Source: H17-190 sp034435615 (lineage in GTDB: Bacteria > Chloroflexota > Dehalococcoidia > SM23-28-2 > HRBIN24). Taken from it: DNA of 36,615 bases. Below are positions 15,422 through 24,081 of the stretch, one piece after another. Location of the stretch: contig DAOTWZ010000011.1 in the NCBI GenBank assembly GCA_034435615.1, positions 1 through 36,615 on the forward strand, read 5' to 3'. Below the pieces are notes generated by a model. The model saw only the letters and a list, made by a program, of their open reading frames with translations, searched no databases and was not told the DNA's origin. Within the stretch, counting starts at the first letter, position 1. Each line of letters starts with the position of its first letter. Made by a program: the position numbers and the translations under genes.

Positions 15422-15453
15422 GGAGGCGCCTCCCTAGGGCTATGGGCGCCTCC
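15422..15453 (+). repeat. Inverted repeat overlapping the alaS promoter
   Basis: GGAGGCGCC (15422-15430) and GGCGCCTCC (15445-15453) are a perfect 9-bp inverted repeat with a 14-bp centre, immediately before the -10 box. It occupies the -35 region, so it could be an operator, or the end of an upstream RNA. The stretch 15210-15473 holds no gene. It also carries an imperfect AAGGCTTAC / GTAAGTGCCTT dyad near 15390-15411 and nothing else I can identify; no T-box motif was seen. Confidence 0.5.
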
Positions 15454-15454
15454 A

Positions 15455-15463
15455 TGCTATAAT
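15455..15463 (+). promoter_or_regulatory. Extended -10 promoter of alaS
   Basis: TG-C-TATAAT with a perfect -10 at 15458-15463, eleven bases before the alaS ATG at 15474. No -35 is recognisable. Transcription should begin at or within a few bases of the ATG, giving a leaderless mRNA. Confidence 0.7.
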
Positions 15464-15473
15464 CCGGGCCGCG

Positions 15474-18164
15474 ATGGACTCGTCCCGGATTCGGGAATCC
15501 TTCCTGCGCTTCTTCGAGGAGAGGGGACACCAGCGGCTCCCCAGCGCCCCTCTGGTGCCCGTGGGAGACCCTACCCTCCTCTTCACCAGCGCCGGGATGG
15601 TGCCCTTCAAGCCCTACTTCATGGGGCAGGCCAGCCCTCCCCACCCCCGCCTGACCACGGTGCAGAAGTGCTTCCGCACCACGGACATAGACTCCGTGGG
15701 GGACACCTCCCACCTAACCTTCTTCGAGATGCTGGGCAACTTCTCCATCGGCGACTACTTCAAGGCGGAGGCCATCGCCTGGGCCTGGGAGTACGTGACG
15801 CGGGTGCTGGGGCTGGAGGAGGGCCGCCTCTGGACCGCCGTCTATCTGGACGATGACGAGGCCTTCCAGCTCTGGCGCAAGGTGGGCGTCCCCGCCCAGC
15901 GCATCATGCGCTACGGGGAGGAGCACAACTTCTGGTACTCCGGCCCTGTGGGCCCCTGCGGCCCCTGCTCCGAGATCCATTACGACTTCGGCGAGGCCTT
16001 CGGTTGCGGCCCCCAGTGCGAGCCGGCCCATGACTGCGGCCGCTTTCTGGAGGTCTGGAACCTAGTCTTCATGACCTACTTCCGCCAGGCCGATGGCTCT
16101 TACACGCCCCTTCCCCGCAAGAACATCGACACCGGCGCCGGGCTGGAGCGGCTCACCTCTGTCCTTCTCTTCCAGAGCGGGGGGTGGGAGCGCTCCCGGC
16201 GCCCCAGCGTCTACGACACGGATCTATTCCGGCCCATCGTCCGCCGCGTGGAGGAGCTGAGCGGCCGCCGTTACGGCGCCGACCCGGACACCGACCGCGC
16301 CATCCGCATCGTGGCCGAGCACGGGCGGGCGGTGACCTTCCTGGTGGGGGACGAGCGCACCCCGGTAGTCCCCTCCAACGAGGAGCGGGGCTATGTGGTG
16401 CGGCGCGTCCTGCGACGGGCCGTCTACTTCGGCTACCGTTTCCTCGACCTCCGCGAGCCCTTCCTGACGCAGGTAGCGAGCGCCGTCATCGACCATATGG
16501 GGAGTGTCTACCCGGAGTTGGAGCGGCAACGGGAGTTCGTCCTGCGCACCGTGGGCCAGGAGGAGGAACGCTTCCATTACACGCTGCAAAGGGGGCTGGA
16601 GCTCCTGGAGGAGCGGCTGGCCGCTGCCCCTGACGTCCTGCCCGCCCAGGACGTCTTCGAGCTCCACGACACCTACGGCTTCCCGGCCGAACTGACGCGG
16701 GAGATCGCCCGCGAGCGGGGGCTGGCGGTGGACGAGGAGGGCTTCCAGCGCCTGATGGAGGAGCAGCGGGAGCGGGCCCGCGCCGCCGCCCGGGCGGCTG
16801 AGGGGGTGGCCTCCGCCGCCCTCTACGCCTCTCTCGCCGACCAGGAGACGGCCTTCCTGGGATACGAGACGCTGGAGGCGGAGGCCAGCGTAGTGGCCCT
16901 GCTAACGGCCAGCGACGGCGGCCTCCAGGCGGTGGACCGGCTCCAGGCCCCCGCCCGGGTGGAGCTGGTGCTGGACCGCACCCCCTTCTATCCCGAAGGC
17001 GGCGGCCAGGTGGGGGACCGGGGTGAGATCGTCGGCCCCCAGGGTCGGGTGGTGGTGGAGGACACGCAGCGGGTGGCGGAGCGGGCCATCGTCCACCGCG
17101 GCCGTCTGGTGGAGGGCTCCCTCGCCGCCGGCGAGCGAGTGCGGGCGCAGGTGGACCGCCAGCATCGTGAGGACACCATGCGCAACCACACCGGCACCCA
17201 CCTCCTGCACGCCGCCCTGCGACAGGTGCTGGGGCCTCACGTGCGTCAGGCGGGCTCCCTGGTGGCGCCGGACCGTCTCCGTTTCGACTTCACCTATCAC
17301 CAGGCCCTCAGCGCCGAGGAGCTGGCCCGGGTGGAGGCCCTGGTGAACCAGAAGATACGGGAGAACCTGCCGGTGGAGGTGCGCTACACCACCTTCCAGA
17401 GGGCCATGGAGGAGGGCGTCCTCGCCTTCTTCGGCGAGAAGTACGGCGAGGAGGTGCGGGTGGTGGAGATAGACTCCGTGGCCCCCCGCTTCAGCGCCGA
17501 GCTCTGCGGCGGCACCCATTGCCACCGCACCGGCGACATCGGCTGCCTGGTCATCGTCGACGAGAGCTCCATCGCCGCCGGCATCCGCCGTATCGAGGCC
17601 CTCACTGGCCGGGGCGCCATAGAGTACATCCGCCGCACCCTGGACGACCTGGAGGCGCTGGCGCGGCGCCTGGGCACCTCGCGGGAGGGGCTGGCGGGCC
17701 GCCTGGAGGCCCTCCTGGAGGAGCAGGACGCCCTGCGGCGGCGCATCCGTGAGCTGGAGCGGGGCCTGGCGGCTGGCTCCCGCCTGGAGGCGCTCCTGGG
17801 CCAGGCCACCCAGGTGGACGGCGTCCGGCTGGTGGTGGGACAGGTAGAGGCCCCCAGCATGGATGCCCTCCGCTACCTGGGCGACGCCGTGCGCCAGCGG
17901 CTCAGCTCCGGCGTCGCCGTCCTGGGGGCCGTCATCGAGGGGCGTCCCGCCTTCCTGGCCGTGGTCACTCAGGACCTGACGGGCCGCCTCCACGGGGGTG
18001 AGCTGGCCAGGCAGGTGGCCGCTGTGGCCGGCGGTGGCGGCGGTGGACGTCCAGACCTGGGACAGGGCGGAGGCAAGGACGCCGCCAAGCTGGCGGAGGC
18101 CCTGGCCCTGGCACCGGAGATCGTCCAGAGGATGCTGAGAAGGGGCGATGAGACCAGCGGGTGA
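15474..18164 (+). CDS. alaS: Alanine--tRNA ligase
   Basis: 896 aa, full-length class II synthetase. The catalytic domain (1-450) shows RESFLRFFEERGH, LFTSAGMVPFKPYF, TFFEMLGNFSIGDYFK and GAGLERL. The editing domain has zinc ligands His572 and His576 in HTGTHLLH and Cys678 and His682 in CGGTH. The C-terminal oligomerisation/C-Ala domain ends with a glycine-rich GGGGGRPDLGQGGG-type signature. It charges tRNA-Ala and hydrolyses mischarged Ser/Gly. The ATG lies just after a TATAAT box, so the message is probably leaderless. The GTGA overlap at its end couples it to ruvX. Confidence 0.98.
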   Translation: MDSSRIRESFLRFFEERGHQRLPSAPLVPVGDPTLLFTSAGMVPFKPYFMGQASPPHPRLTTVQKCFRTTDIDSVGDTSHLTFFEMLGNFSIGDYFKAEAIAWAWEYVTRVLGLEEGRLWTAVYLDDDEAFQLWRKVGVPAQRIMRYGEEHNFWYSGPVGPCGPCSEIHYDFGEAFGCGPQCEPAHDCGRFLEVWNLVFMTYFRQADGSYTPLPRKNIDTGAGLERLTSVLLFQSGGWERSRRPSVYDTDLFRPIVRRVEELSGRRYGADPDTDRAIRIVAEHGRAVTFLVGDERTPVVPSNEERGYVVRRVLRRAVYFGYRFLDLREPFLTQVASAVIDHMGSVYPELERQREFVLRTVGQEEERFHYTLQRGLELLEERLAAAPDVLPAQDVFELHDTYGFPAELTREIARERGLAVDEEGFQRLMEEQRERARAAARAAEGVASAALYASLADQETAFLGYETLEAEASVVALLTASDGGLQAVDRLQAPARVELVLDRTPFYPEGGGQVGDRGEIVGPQGRVVVEDTQRVAERAIVHRGRLVEGSLAAGERVRAQVDRQHREDTMRNHTGTHLLHAALRQVLGPHVRQAGSLVAPDRLRFDFTYHQALSAEELARVEALVNQKIRENLPVEVRYTTFQRAMEEGVLAFFGEKYGEEVRVVEIDSVAPRFSAELCGGTHCHRTGDIGCLVIVDESSIAAGIRRIEALTGRGAIEYIRRTLDDLEALARRLGTSREGLAGRLEALLEEQDALRRRIRELERGLAAGSRLEALLGQATQVDGVRLVVGQVEAPSMDALRYLGDAVRQRLSSGVAVLGAVIEGRPAFLAVVTQDLTGRLHGGELARQVAAVAGGGGGGRPDLGQGGGKDAAKLAEALALAPEIVQRMLRRGDETSG

Positions 18165-18604
18165 GGCGACCCCGGCTCTCTCCCCACCCACCGAGTGACG
18201 CGGTGCGAGTCCTGGCCATAGACATAGGTGAACGACGCATCGGCGTCGCCATAGCCGACGCCAGGGCCCCGGTGGCCATACCCCTGGAGACGGTGGAGGC
18301 CGGGCCAGACCCCGTAGAGACGGTGGTGCGCCTGGTAGAGCGCCACCGGGCGGATATGCTGCTGGTAGGTCTGCCTGTATCCCTCACCGGCGCCCTGGGC
18401 CCCCAGGGGCAGCGAGTGATGGCCCTGGTGGAGGAGCTGTCGGGACGGCTGTCCATACCGGTGGAGACCTGGGACGAGCGCCTCAGCACCGTGGAGGCGG
18501 AGCGACGGCTGGGCCGCACCTCCCCCAAGGAGCGCCGGGACGCCCTGGCCGCCGCCATCGTCCTGCAGGCCTTTCTCGATTCCTGGCGGGGCGCCGGGGG
18601 CTGA
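18161..18604 (+). CDS. ruvX: Putative pre-16S rRNA nuclease / Holliday junction resolvase RuvX (YqgF)
   Basis: 147 aa if started at GTG 18161 (GTGA overlap with alaS), or 133 aa from GTG 18203, where the conserved RVLAIDIGERRIGVAIAD begins. The second is more like family lengths but has no ribosome site. RNase H-like fold with acidic residues in AIDIG, the VGLPVSLTG strand, WDERLST and the C-terminal DALAAAIVLQ. YqgF acts in 16S rRNA 5'-end maturation in E. coli, and a Holliday-junction role has been proposed. It lies between alaS and mltG, an arrangement common in bacteria. Confidence 0.93.
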   Translation: MRRPRLSPHPPSDAVRVLAIDIGERRIGVAIADARAPVAIPLETVEAGPDPVETVVRLVERHRADMLLVGLPVSLTGALGPQGQRVMALVEELSGRLSIPVETWDERLSTVEAERRLGRTSPKERRDALAAAIVLQAFLDSWRGAGG

Positions 18605-19672
18605 ATGGGGAGGGTCGTGGGCCCTCTGGCCCTCGCGCTGGCCCTGGGCCTGATGGCCCTCGCCGCCTGGCAGGTCTACGAAAGTCCAAACGCCCTGAGC
18701 GACCGGCCCGGCGCCGGCCCCACGCCCCCTGTCACCGAGAGTCGTAGCCTACTGGTGGATGTCCGCAGGGGCGAGACGGCCGGCGAGATCGGCCAGCGGC
18801 TGGAGGAGATGGGTATCATCGACAGCGCCCTCCACTTCCGCATACTGGTGAGCCTCCTGGGCTACGATGGCCTCCTCCAGGCCGGCACCTACGAGTTCAG
18901 TCCCAACACCTCCGTCCTCACGGCCGTCCAGCGTATCCGCCACGGGAGGCTCGCCACCCATACCCTGGTGCTCATCGAAGGGTGGCGCCTCTCCCAGACC
19001 GCCCGGGCAGTAGAAGAGCTGGGCATCGCCACCGCCGAGCAGTTCCAGGCCACAGCGGTGGCCGGCCGCTACTACGATGCCTTCCCCTTCCTCCGCTCCC
19101 TCCCGCCGGAGGCGCCCCTGGAAGGCTACCTCTTCCCCGCCACCTACACCTTCCCCCGCAACGTGGCCGTGGAGGAGGTGGTGAGGGCCATGCTGGCCAA
19201 ACTGGACGAGACCTTCACCCCGGAGCTGCGGCAGGAAGCGGAGCGGCAAGGGCTCAACATGCACCAGGTGCTCACTATAGCCTCTATCGTGGAGCGGGAG
19301 GCCAGGCTGCCCGAAGAGCGGCCCGTCATCGCCCAGGTCTTCCTGAAGCGCCTGCGCCTGGGCATTCCCCTGGAGGCCGACCCCACCGTGCAGTATGCCC
19401 TGGGCCTGGACGAGCGCAGTGTGGCGCAGCACGGGTTCTGGAAGGCCCCCCTCACCCTCCAAGACCTTGAGGTGGACTCGCCCTATAATACTTACAGGAA
19501 CCAGGGTCTGCCGCCGGGCCCCATAGCCAGCCCGGGGCTGGACTCGATAGTGGCCGTGGTCCGGCCCGCCGGCACTAATTATCTTTACTTCGTGGCCCGG
19601 CCGGACGGTAGCCACGCCTTCGCCGAGACCCTGGAGGAGCACCTGCGCAACGTCCAGATGTACCGGGACTAG
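18605..19672 (+). CDS. mltG: Endolytic murein transglycosylase MltG
   Basis: 355 aa. One N-terminal transmembrane helix (residues 5-23) anchors it outside the membrane. A LysM-like region follows (VRRGETAGEIGQRLEE near 53-68), then the YceG catalytic domain, with LEGYLFPATYTFPR, the active-site Glu in ASIVEREA (near 228), VFLKRL, LEADPTVQYALG, and SPYNTYRNQGLPPGPIASPG. MltG cleaves nascent glycan strands and may set their length. It starts directly at the ruvX stop (TGA then ATG). Its presence indicates a peptidoglycan wall, or at least retained wall genes, in this organism. Confidence 0.96.
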   Translation: MGRVVGPLALALALGLMALAAWQVYESPNALSDRPGAGPTPPVTESRSLLVDVRRGETAGEIGQRLEEMGIIDSALHFRILVSLLGYDGLLQAGTYEFSPNTSVLTAVQRIRHGRLATHTLVLIEGWRLSQTARAVEELGIATAEQFQATAVAGRYYDAFPFLRSLPPEAPLEGYLFPATYTFPRNVAVEEVVRAMLAKLDETFTPELRQEAERQGLNMHQVLTIASIVEREARLPEERPVIAQVFLKRLRLGIPLEADPTVQYALGLDERSVAQHGFWKAPLTLQDLEVDSPYNTYRNQGLPPGPIASPGLDSIVAVVRPAGTNYLYFVARPDGSHAFAETLEEHLRNVQMYRD

Positions 19673-19693
19673 TCCCGGGCGAACGGAGCAGAG

Positions 19694-20566
19694 ATGACGA
19701 AGCGATTGGGAGTCATCGGCTACCCGCTGGGGCACAGCCTATCTCCAGTGTTCCAGCAGGCGGCGCTGGACGCCCTGGGCATCGACGCCCGCTACGAGCG
19801 GTGGGAGACGCCCCCGGAGCGACTGCCGGAGGTGGTGGCCTCCCTGCGCCAGGCCGACTGCCTGGGTGCCAACGTCACCGTCCCCTACAAGGAGGCCGTC
19901 ATCCCCCTCCTGGACGAGCTGGAAGAGGTGGCCCGTCAGGCCGGTGCGGTCAACACCATCGTCAACCGGGGCGGCCGCCTGAGCGGCCACAACACGGACG
20001 TGGCCGGATTCCTGCAGGCCCTGCACTCCGTAGGCTTCCAGCCGCGCGGCTGCGCCGCCCTGGTGCTGGGGGCGGGAGGGGCCGCCCGCGCCGTGGCGCT
20101 GGCTCTCCTGCGAGAGAGGGCCGCCTGGGTCACCGTCACCAACCGCACCTATCATCGCGCCTTCCGCCTGGTGGAGGAGCTGCGCCCCCTGGCCGGCCGC
20201 ACCGTCCTCACCTCCATACCCATGACCTTCATCGCCCTGCACCAGGCCAACATCGGCTGGGACCTCATCGTCAACTGCACCGTACTGGGGATGCCGGGCA
20301 CGGTGGACGAGAACAAGTCCCCCCTGCCTGCCGAGTTCATCCCCGAGGACGCCCTGGTCTTCGACCTGGTGTACGGGCCGCGGCCCACCAAGCTGCTGCA
20401 GGACGCGGCGGCGCGGGGAGCCCGCACCCTGGACGGCCTTCCCATGCTGGTCTACCAGGGGGCGGAGTCCTTCCGCCTGTGGACGGGACTGGAGCCACCA
20501 CTGGAGGCGATGATGCAGGCCGCCCGCCAGGCCATCCAGCCAGTGGGCGCACAGGGCGGCCCCTAG
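19694..20566 (+). CDS. aroE: Shikimate dehydrogenase (NADP+)
   Basis: 290 aa. It reduces 3-dehydroshikimate to shikimate with NADPH. The substrate domain begins GVIGYPLGHSLSPVFQ (residues 6-21). Catalytic Lys66 lies in NVTVPYKE and the paired Asp102 in GHNTDVAGF. NTIVN (87-91) is present, and the NADP-binding GAGGAARAV is at 127-135. The C-terminal DLVYGP and YQGAESFRLWTG close the family pattern. AACGGAG precedes the ATG. It begins the shikimate cluster and is followed after 3 nt by an unknown membrane-anchored protein. Confidence 0.97.
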   Translation: MTKRLGVIGYPLGHSLSPVFQQAALDALGIDARYERWETPPERLPEVVASLRQADCLGANVTVPYKEAVIPLLDELEEVARQAGAVNTIVNRGGRLSGHNTDVAGFLQALHSVGFQPRGCAALVLGAGGAARAVALALLRERAAWVTVTNRTYHRAFRLVEELRPLAGRTVLTSIPMTFIALHQANIGWDLIVNCTVLGMPGTVDENKSPLPAEFIPEDALVFDLVYGPRPTKLLQDAAARGARTLDGLPMLVYQGAESFRLWTGLEPPLEAMMQAARQAIQPVGAQGGP

Positions 20567-20569
20567 CCC

Positions 20570-21208
20570 ATGGAGTGGGCTCTCCTCGGCCTGGGCATCG
20601 TCTTCGCCTTCTTCTCCTGGGTGATAATCCAGGGGACCAGGGCCGCCCTGGCCTGGCGGCGGGCCATCGCCGCCGGCGATGTCGACATAATCCGACAGGT
20701 GGTGGAGGAGACCCTGGGCTCCTGGCGTTCCATGAAGCGGCCCAAGGAGGTGCCTCCTAACGTCTGGCGAGGCATCCAGGGGATGCAACTGGTCTCGGTG
20801 GACGCCCAGCACATACGGGCCAGCCTCACCGCCGAGGGGGAATACCGCCTGGAGGGCGGACGCTGGGTGGAGACGGCCAGCCCGCTGGAGGAGGGCTTCG
20901 CCATAGCGGCCAAGGCGCTGGAGATGTTGCTGTACGATATCCCCAACGTGCGGCTCCCCTGGGTGCAGGTGGACGTCTACACCAGCTTCCGCGACGCCAG
21001 CGGCCACGCCAGCCGCCAGTGCATCCTGAGCACGGTAGCCCGGCGGGAGATCGCCCGCAACGTGGACTGGGACAACTGGTCCGCCCGGGAGATAGTGGAC
21101 TACCTGGGCGGGCGCTACCGCCTAGACGAGGCCGGGCAGCCCCGGCCGGTGGAGCCGGAGGTGCTGCCCATCGTCGCCCGCAGGGAGCCAGAGGGGAAGG
21201 CCCGGTGA
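20570..21208 (+). CDS. Unknown membrane-anchored protein within the shikimate cluster
   Basis: 212 aa; I do not recognise the family. Residues 3-22 form one transmembrane helix (LLGLGIVFAFFSWVIIQG), followed by a soluble domain predicted to face the cytosol or exterior. It includes a helix with AAGDVDIIRQVVEETLGSW, a beta-rich centre (MQLVSVDAQHIRASLTAEGEYRLEGG), another strand pair VRLPWVQVDVYTSF, and a C-terminal region with NVDWDNWSAREIVDYLGGRY. No catalytic motif or cysteine pair is visible. It is sandwiched between aroE (3-nt gap) and aroC (GTGA overlap), so it is firmly in the operon. The centre may be an assembly or scaffold domain; that is a guess. Confidence 0.8.
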   Translation: MEWALLGLGIVFAFFSWVIIQGTRAALAWRRAIAAGDVDIIRQVVEETLGSWRSMKRPKEVPPNVWRGIQGMQLVSVDAQHIRASLTAEGEYRLEGGRWVETASPLEEGFAIAAKALEMLLYDIPNVRLPWVQVDVYTSFRDASGHASRQCILSTVARREIARNVDWDNWSAREIVDYLGGRYRLDEAGQPRPVEPEVLPIVARREPEGKAR

Positions 21209-22380
21209 CGACGCTACGCTTCCTGACCGCCGGGGAGTCCCACGGCCAGGCCCTGGTGGCTATCGTGGAGGGGCTTCCGGCCGGCCTCCCCCTGACGGCC
21301 GACTACATAGACCGCGACCTGCGCCGACGCCAGGGCGGCTACGGCCGCAGCCGGCGCCAGCAGATAGAGGAAGACCACGCCGAGATCCTCTCCGGCGTCC
21401 GTCATGGCCGTACTCTGGGCAGCCCCCTCTCCCTCCTGGTCCGCAACCGCGTCTGGGAGGACTGGAAGGAGGTCATGCAGGTAGAGCCCTACCAGGGGGA
21501 GGCCAGGAAGCTCACCCGACTGCGCCCCGGCCACGCCGACCTGGTGGGGGCCATGAAGTATGGCTTCGACGATGCCCGCAACGTGCTGGAGCGGGCCTCG
21601 GCCCGGGAGACGGCCGCCCGGGTGGCCGTGGGCGCCGTCTGCCGTCGTTTGCTGGAGGAGTTCGGCATCGCCGTCCACAGCCACACGGTGGCCATCGGCG
21701 ATGTGGAGGCCGCCTGTCAGGGCGAGCCGGACTGGGAGGCGGTGGAGGCCTCGCCCGTCCGTTGCGCCGACCCGGCGGCCGCCCGGCGCATGATGGAGGC
21801 CATAGACGCCGCTCGCGAGGCCGGCGACACTCTGGGCGGCATATTCGAGGTCTGGGCCACCGGCGTCCCCATCGGCTTGGGCTCCCACGTCCACTGGGAC
21901 CGCAAGCTGGACGGTCGCCTGGCCCAGGCGGTGATGAGCGTCCAGGCTGTGAAGGGAGTGGAGATAGGGGGCGGCTTCGCCCTGGCCCGCTCCCCGGGCT
22001 CCCGGGCCCACGATGTCATCCTGCCGCCGTCGGAGTGGGGCGGCCGCCCCTGGCGGCGGGCCACCAACCGCGCCGGCGGCGTCGAGGGGGGCGTCAGCAA
22101 CGGCGAGCCCATCGTCCTGCGAGGGGCGCTGAAGCCCATCGCCACCCTCTCCAATCCGTTGCCCTCGGTGGACCTGCTGACAGGCCGGACGGTGCAGGCC
22201 CACTATGAGCGTTCCGATGTCTGCACCGTCCCCGCCGCTGGCGTCATTGCGGAGGCGATGGTGTGCATCGTCCTGGCCCAGGCTCTGCTGGAGAAGTTCG
22301 GCGGCGATTCCCTGGCGGAGACAAAGCGGAACTATGCCGCCTACCTGGAGACCATCGGCCCGCGGGGCGGGGAGGATTGA
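21205..22380 (+). CDS. aroC: Chorismate synthase
   Basis: 391 aa from GTG 21205, which overlaps the previous stop (GTGA). It converts EPSP to chorismate using reduced FMN. It shows LTAGESHGQALVAIVEGLPAG at the N-terminus, RRQGGYGRSRRQQIE, SGVRHGRTLGSPLSL, RPGHADLVGAMKYGFDDARNVLERASARETA, the GGGFALARSPGSRAHD region, and GGVEGGVSNGEPIVLRGALKPI near the C-terminus. These are the invariant chorismate synthase signatures, including the His of GESHG and RPGHAD. An earlier in-frame start would lie deep inside the upstream gene and is rejected. Confidence 0.97.
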   Translation: MTTLRFLTAGESHGQALVAIVEGLPAGLPLTADYIDRDLRRRQGGYGRSRRQQIEEDHAEILSGVRHGRTLGSPLSLLVRNRVWEDWKEVMQVEPYQGEARKLTRLRPGHADLVGAMKYGFDDARNVLERASARETAARVAVGAVCRRLLEEFGIAVHSHTVAIGDVEAACQGEPDWEAVEASPVRCADPAAARRMMEAIDAAREAGDTLGGIFEVWATGVPIGLGSHVHWDRKLDGRLAQAVMSVQAVKGVEIGGGFALARSPGSRAHDVILPPSEWGGRPWRRATNRAGGVEGGVSNGEPIVLRGALKPIATLSNPLPSVDLLTGRTVQAHYERSDVCTVPAAGVIAEAMVCIVLAQALLEKFGGDSLAETKRNYAAYLETIGPRGGED

Positions 22381-22384
22381 GGTA

Positions 22385-24064
22385 GTGGAGCGGGCCAGCC
22401 GCATCTTCTTGGTGGGCTTCTCCGGCAGCGGCAAGAGCACCGTCGCCGCCCTGGTGGCCCGCCGGCTGGGCTGGCAGGCCATCGACACCGACGCCATGGT
22501 AGAAGGCATGGCTGGCCTCTCCATACCCACCATATTCCGTCGCTGGGGGGAGGCCCGCTTCCGCGAGCTGGAATCGGAGGCGCTGCGCAAGGCCTGTCAG
22601 CTTGAGCGGGTGGTGGTAGCCACCGGGGGAGGCATCCTTCTGCGGCCTCTCAACCGCCTCGTCATGTTCGATGGCGGCTTCGTCGTCTGCCTGGAGGCAC
22701 GGCCAGAGACCCTCCTCGCCCGTCTCAGCGCCGCCGAGGTCAACTACCGCCCGCTGCTGGCCTCGGCCGACCCCCTGCAGCGCGTCCGGTCCCTCAAGGC
22801 GGAGCGTGCCGCTTACTACCGTCTCGCTGACTTCACCGTCCACACCGATGCTCTCTCTCCGGAGGAGGTGGCGCAGGAGGTAGTGCGGGCGTGGGAGCGG
22901 CTGTCCGCGGCCGCCCTCCAGGACAGGCGCCGCCTCTGGCGGGCCGTGGAGGGCTCCCAGCCCGACTGGCCAGGTGCCACCTGCGTCGTCAGGGCGGCCA
23001 GCGGCAGCTACCCCGTCTACGTCGAATGGGACGCCCTGGACCGCCTGGGCGAGCGAATGCGGGAGGCCGGCCTGAGCGGACGCGCTTTCCTGGTGAGCGA
23101 CGCCGCTGTCCTGCCCCTCCATGGCGAGCGGGCCCTGGCGTCGCTGCGAAGGTCCGGCCTGGAGGCCCGGGCCTACGCCTTCCCGCCCGGGGAGGCGAGC
23201 AAGACGCTGGAGACGGCCAACGCCATCTACGATTGGCTCATACAGGAAAGGGCGGAGCGGGGAGACACGGTGGTGGCCCTGGGGGGTGGCGTGGTCACCG
23301 ACTTGGCAGGCTTCGTGGCCGCCACCTACGCCCGCGGCCTCCCCCTGGTCCACGTCCCCACCAGCCTCCTGGCCATGACCGACGCCGCCATCGGCGGGAA
23401 GGTGGCCGTCAACCACCCGCGGGCCAAGAACATGGTCGGCGCCTTCTACCAGCCCCGTCTGGTGCTGGCCGATATCGCTACCCTGACCACTCTCCCCCAG
23501 CGAGAGCTGGCGGCCGGCTGGGCGGAGACCCTGAAGCACGCCCTCATCGCCGATGAAGGGCTTCTCGCCCTGCTGGAGGAGCAGGCGGAGGCTATACAGT
23601 CCCTGGACCCGGCGGTGGCCACCCGGGTGATAGGCCGCAGCATGGCCATCAAGGCGGCGGTAGTGAGCGAGGACGAGCGAGAGGAGTCCGGCCGCCGCAC
23701 CGTTCTCAACTACGGCCACACCGTCGGCCATGCCATAGAGGCCGCCGGCGGCTACTCGCGCTACCTGCACGGCGAGGCCGTCGCCATCGGTATGATGGCC
23801 GCCGCCGAGATCGGCCGGCGGCTGGGCATCACGCCGCCTGCCCTGGTGGAGCGCCAGCGCCGTCTCATCGAACGCTACGGCCTGCCCACCCGGGCGGAGG
23901 AGATCGACCGCGAGGCCGTCCTCTCTGCCATGTCCCTGGACAAGAAGGCGCGCCAGGGCGCCATCCACTGGGTGCTGCTGGAGGACGTGGGCCAGCCCCT
24001 CCTCCACAGCGACGTCCCCGCCTCCCTGGTGGAAGAGGTGGTGACCGAAGTCCTGGGAGCATAG
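22385..24064 (+). CDS. aroKB: Bifunctional shikimate kinase / 3-dehydroquinate synthase (AroK-AroB fusion)
   Basis: 559 aa from GTG 22385. Residues 1-175 are shikimate kinase: Walker A GFSGSGKST (11-19), DTDAM (34-38), ATGGGILLRP (79-88) and NYRPLL (120-125). Residues 205-559 are dehydroquinate synthase: EASKTLETANAIYDW, GDTVVALGGGVVTDLAGFVAA, PTSLLAMTDAAIGGK, and metal ligands around Glu381, His445/449 (NYGHTVGHAIE) and His462. The fusion supplies steps 2 and 5 of the pathway in one chain. AroKB fusions are known, for example in Thermotoga. Frames further upstream overlap aroC and lack homology, so GTG 22385, four bases after the aroC stop, is preferred. Confidence 0.95.
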   Translation: MERASRIFLVGFSGSGKSTVAALVARRLGWQAIDTDAMVEGMAGLSIPTIFRRWGEARFRELESEALRKACQLERVVVATGGGILLRPLNRLVMFDGGFVVCLEARPETLLARLSAAEVNYRPLLASADPLQRVRSLKAERAAYYRLADFTVHTDALSPEEVAQEVVRAWERLSAAALQDRRRLWRAVEGSQPDWPGATCVVRAASGSYPVYVEWDALDRLGERMREAGLSGRAFLVSDAAVLPLHGERALASLRRSGLEARAYAFPPGEASKTLETANAIYDWLIQERAERGDTVVALGGGVVTDLAGFVAATYARGLPLVHVPTSLLAMTDAAIGGKVAVNHPRAKNMVGAFYQPRLVLADIATLTTLPQRELAAGWAETLKHALIADEGLLALLEEQAEAIQSLDPAVATRVIGRSMAIKAAVVSEDEREESGRRTVLNYGHTVGHAIEAAGGYSRYLHGEAVAIGMMAAAEIGRRLGITPPALVERQRRLIERYGLPTRAEEIDREAVLSAMSLDKKARQGAIHWVLLEDVGQPLLHSDVPASLVEEVVTEVLGA

Positions 24065-24081
24065 GCGGCCGCCCCTGCGCC

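Noticed and set aside
15210..15473. T-box riboswitch upstream of alaS
   Set aside because: No T-box bulge sequence was found, and the promoter lies immediately before the ATG, leaving no leader.
15714..18191. Long minus-strand frames opposite alaS
   Set aside because: AlaS is full length with all motifs; the antisense frames are compositional artefacts.
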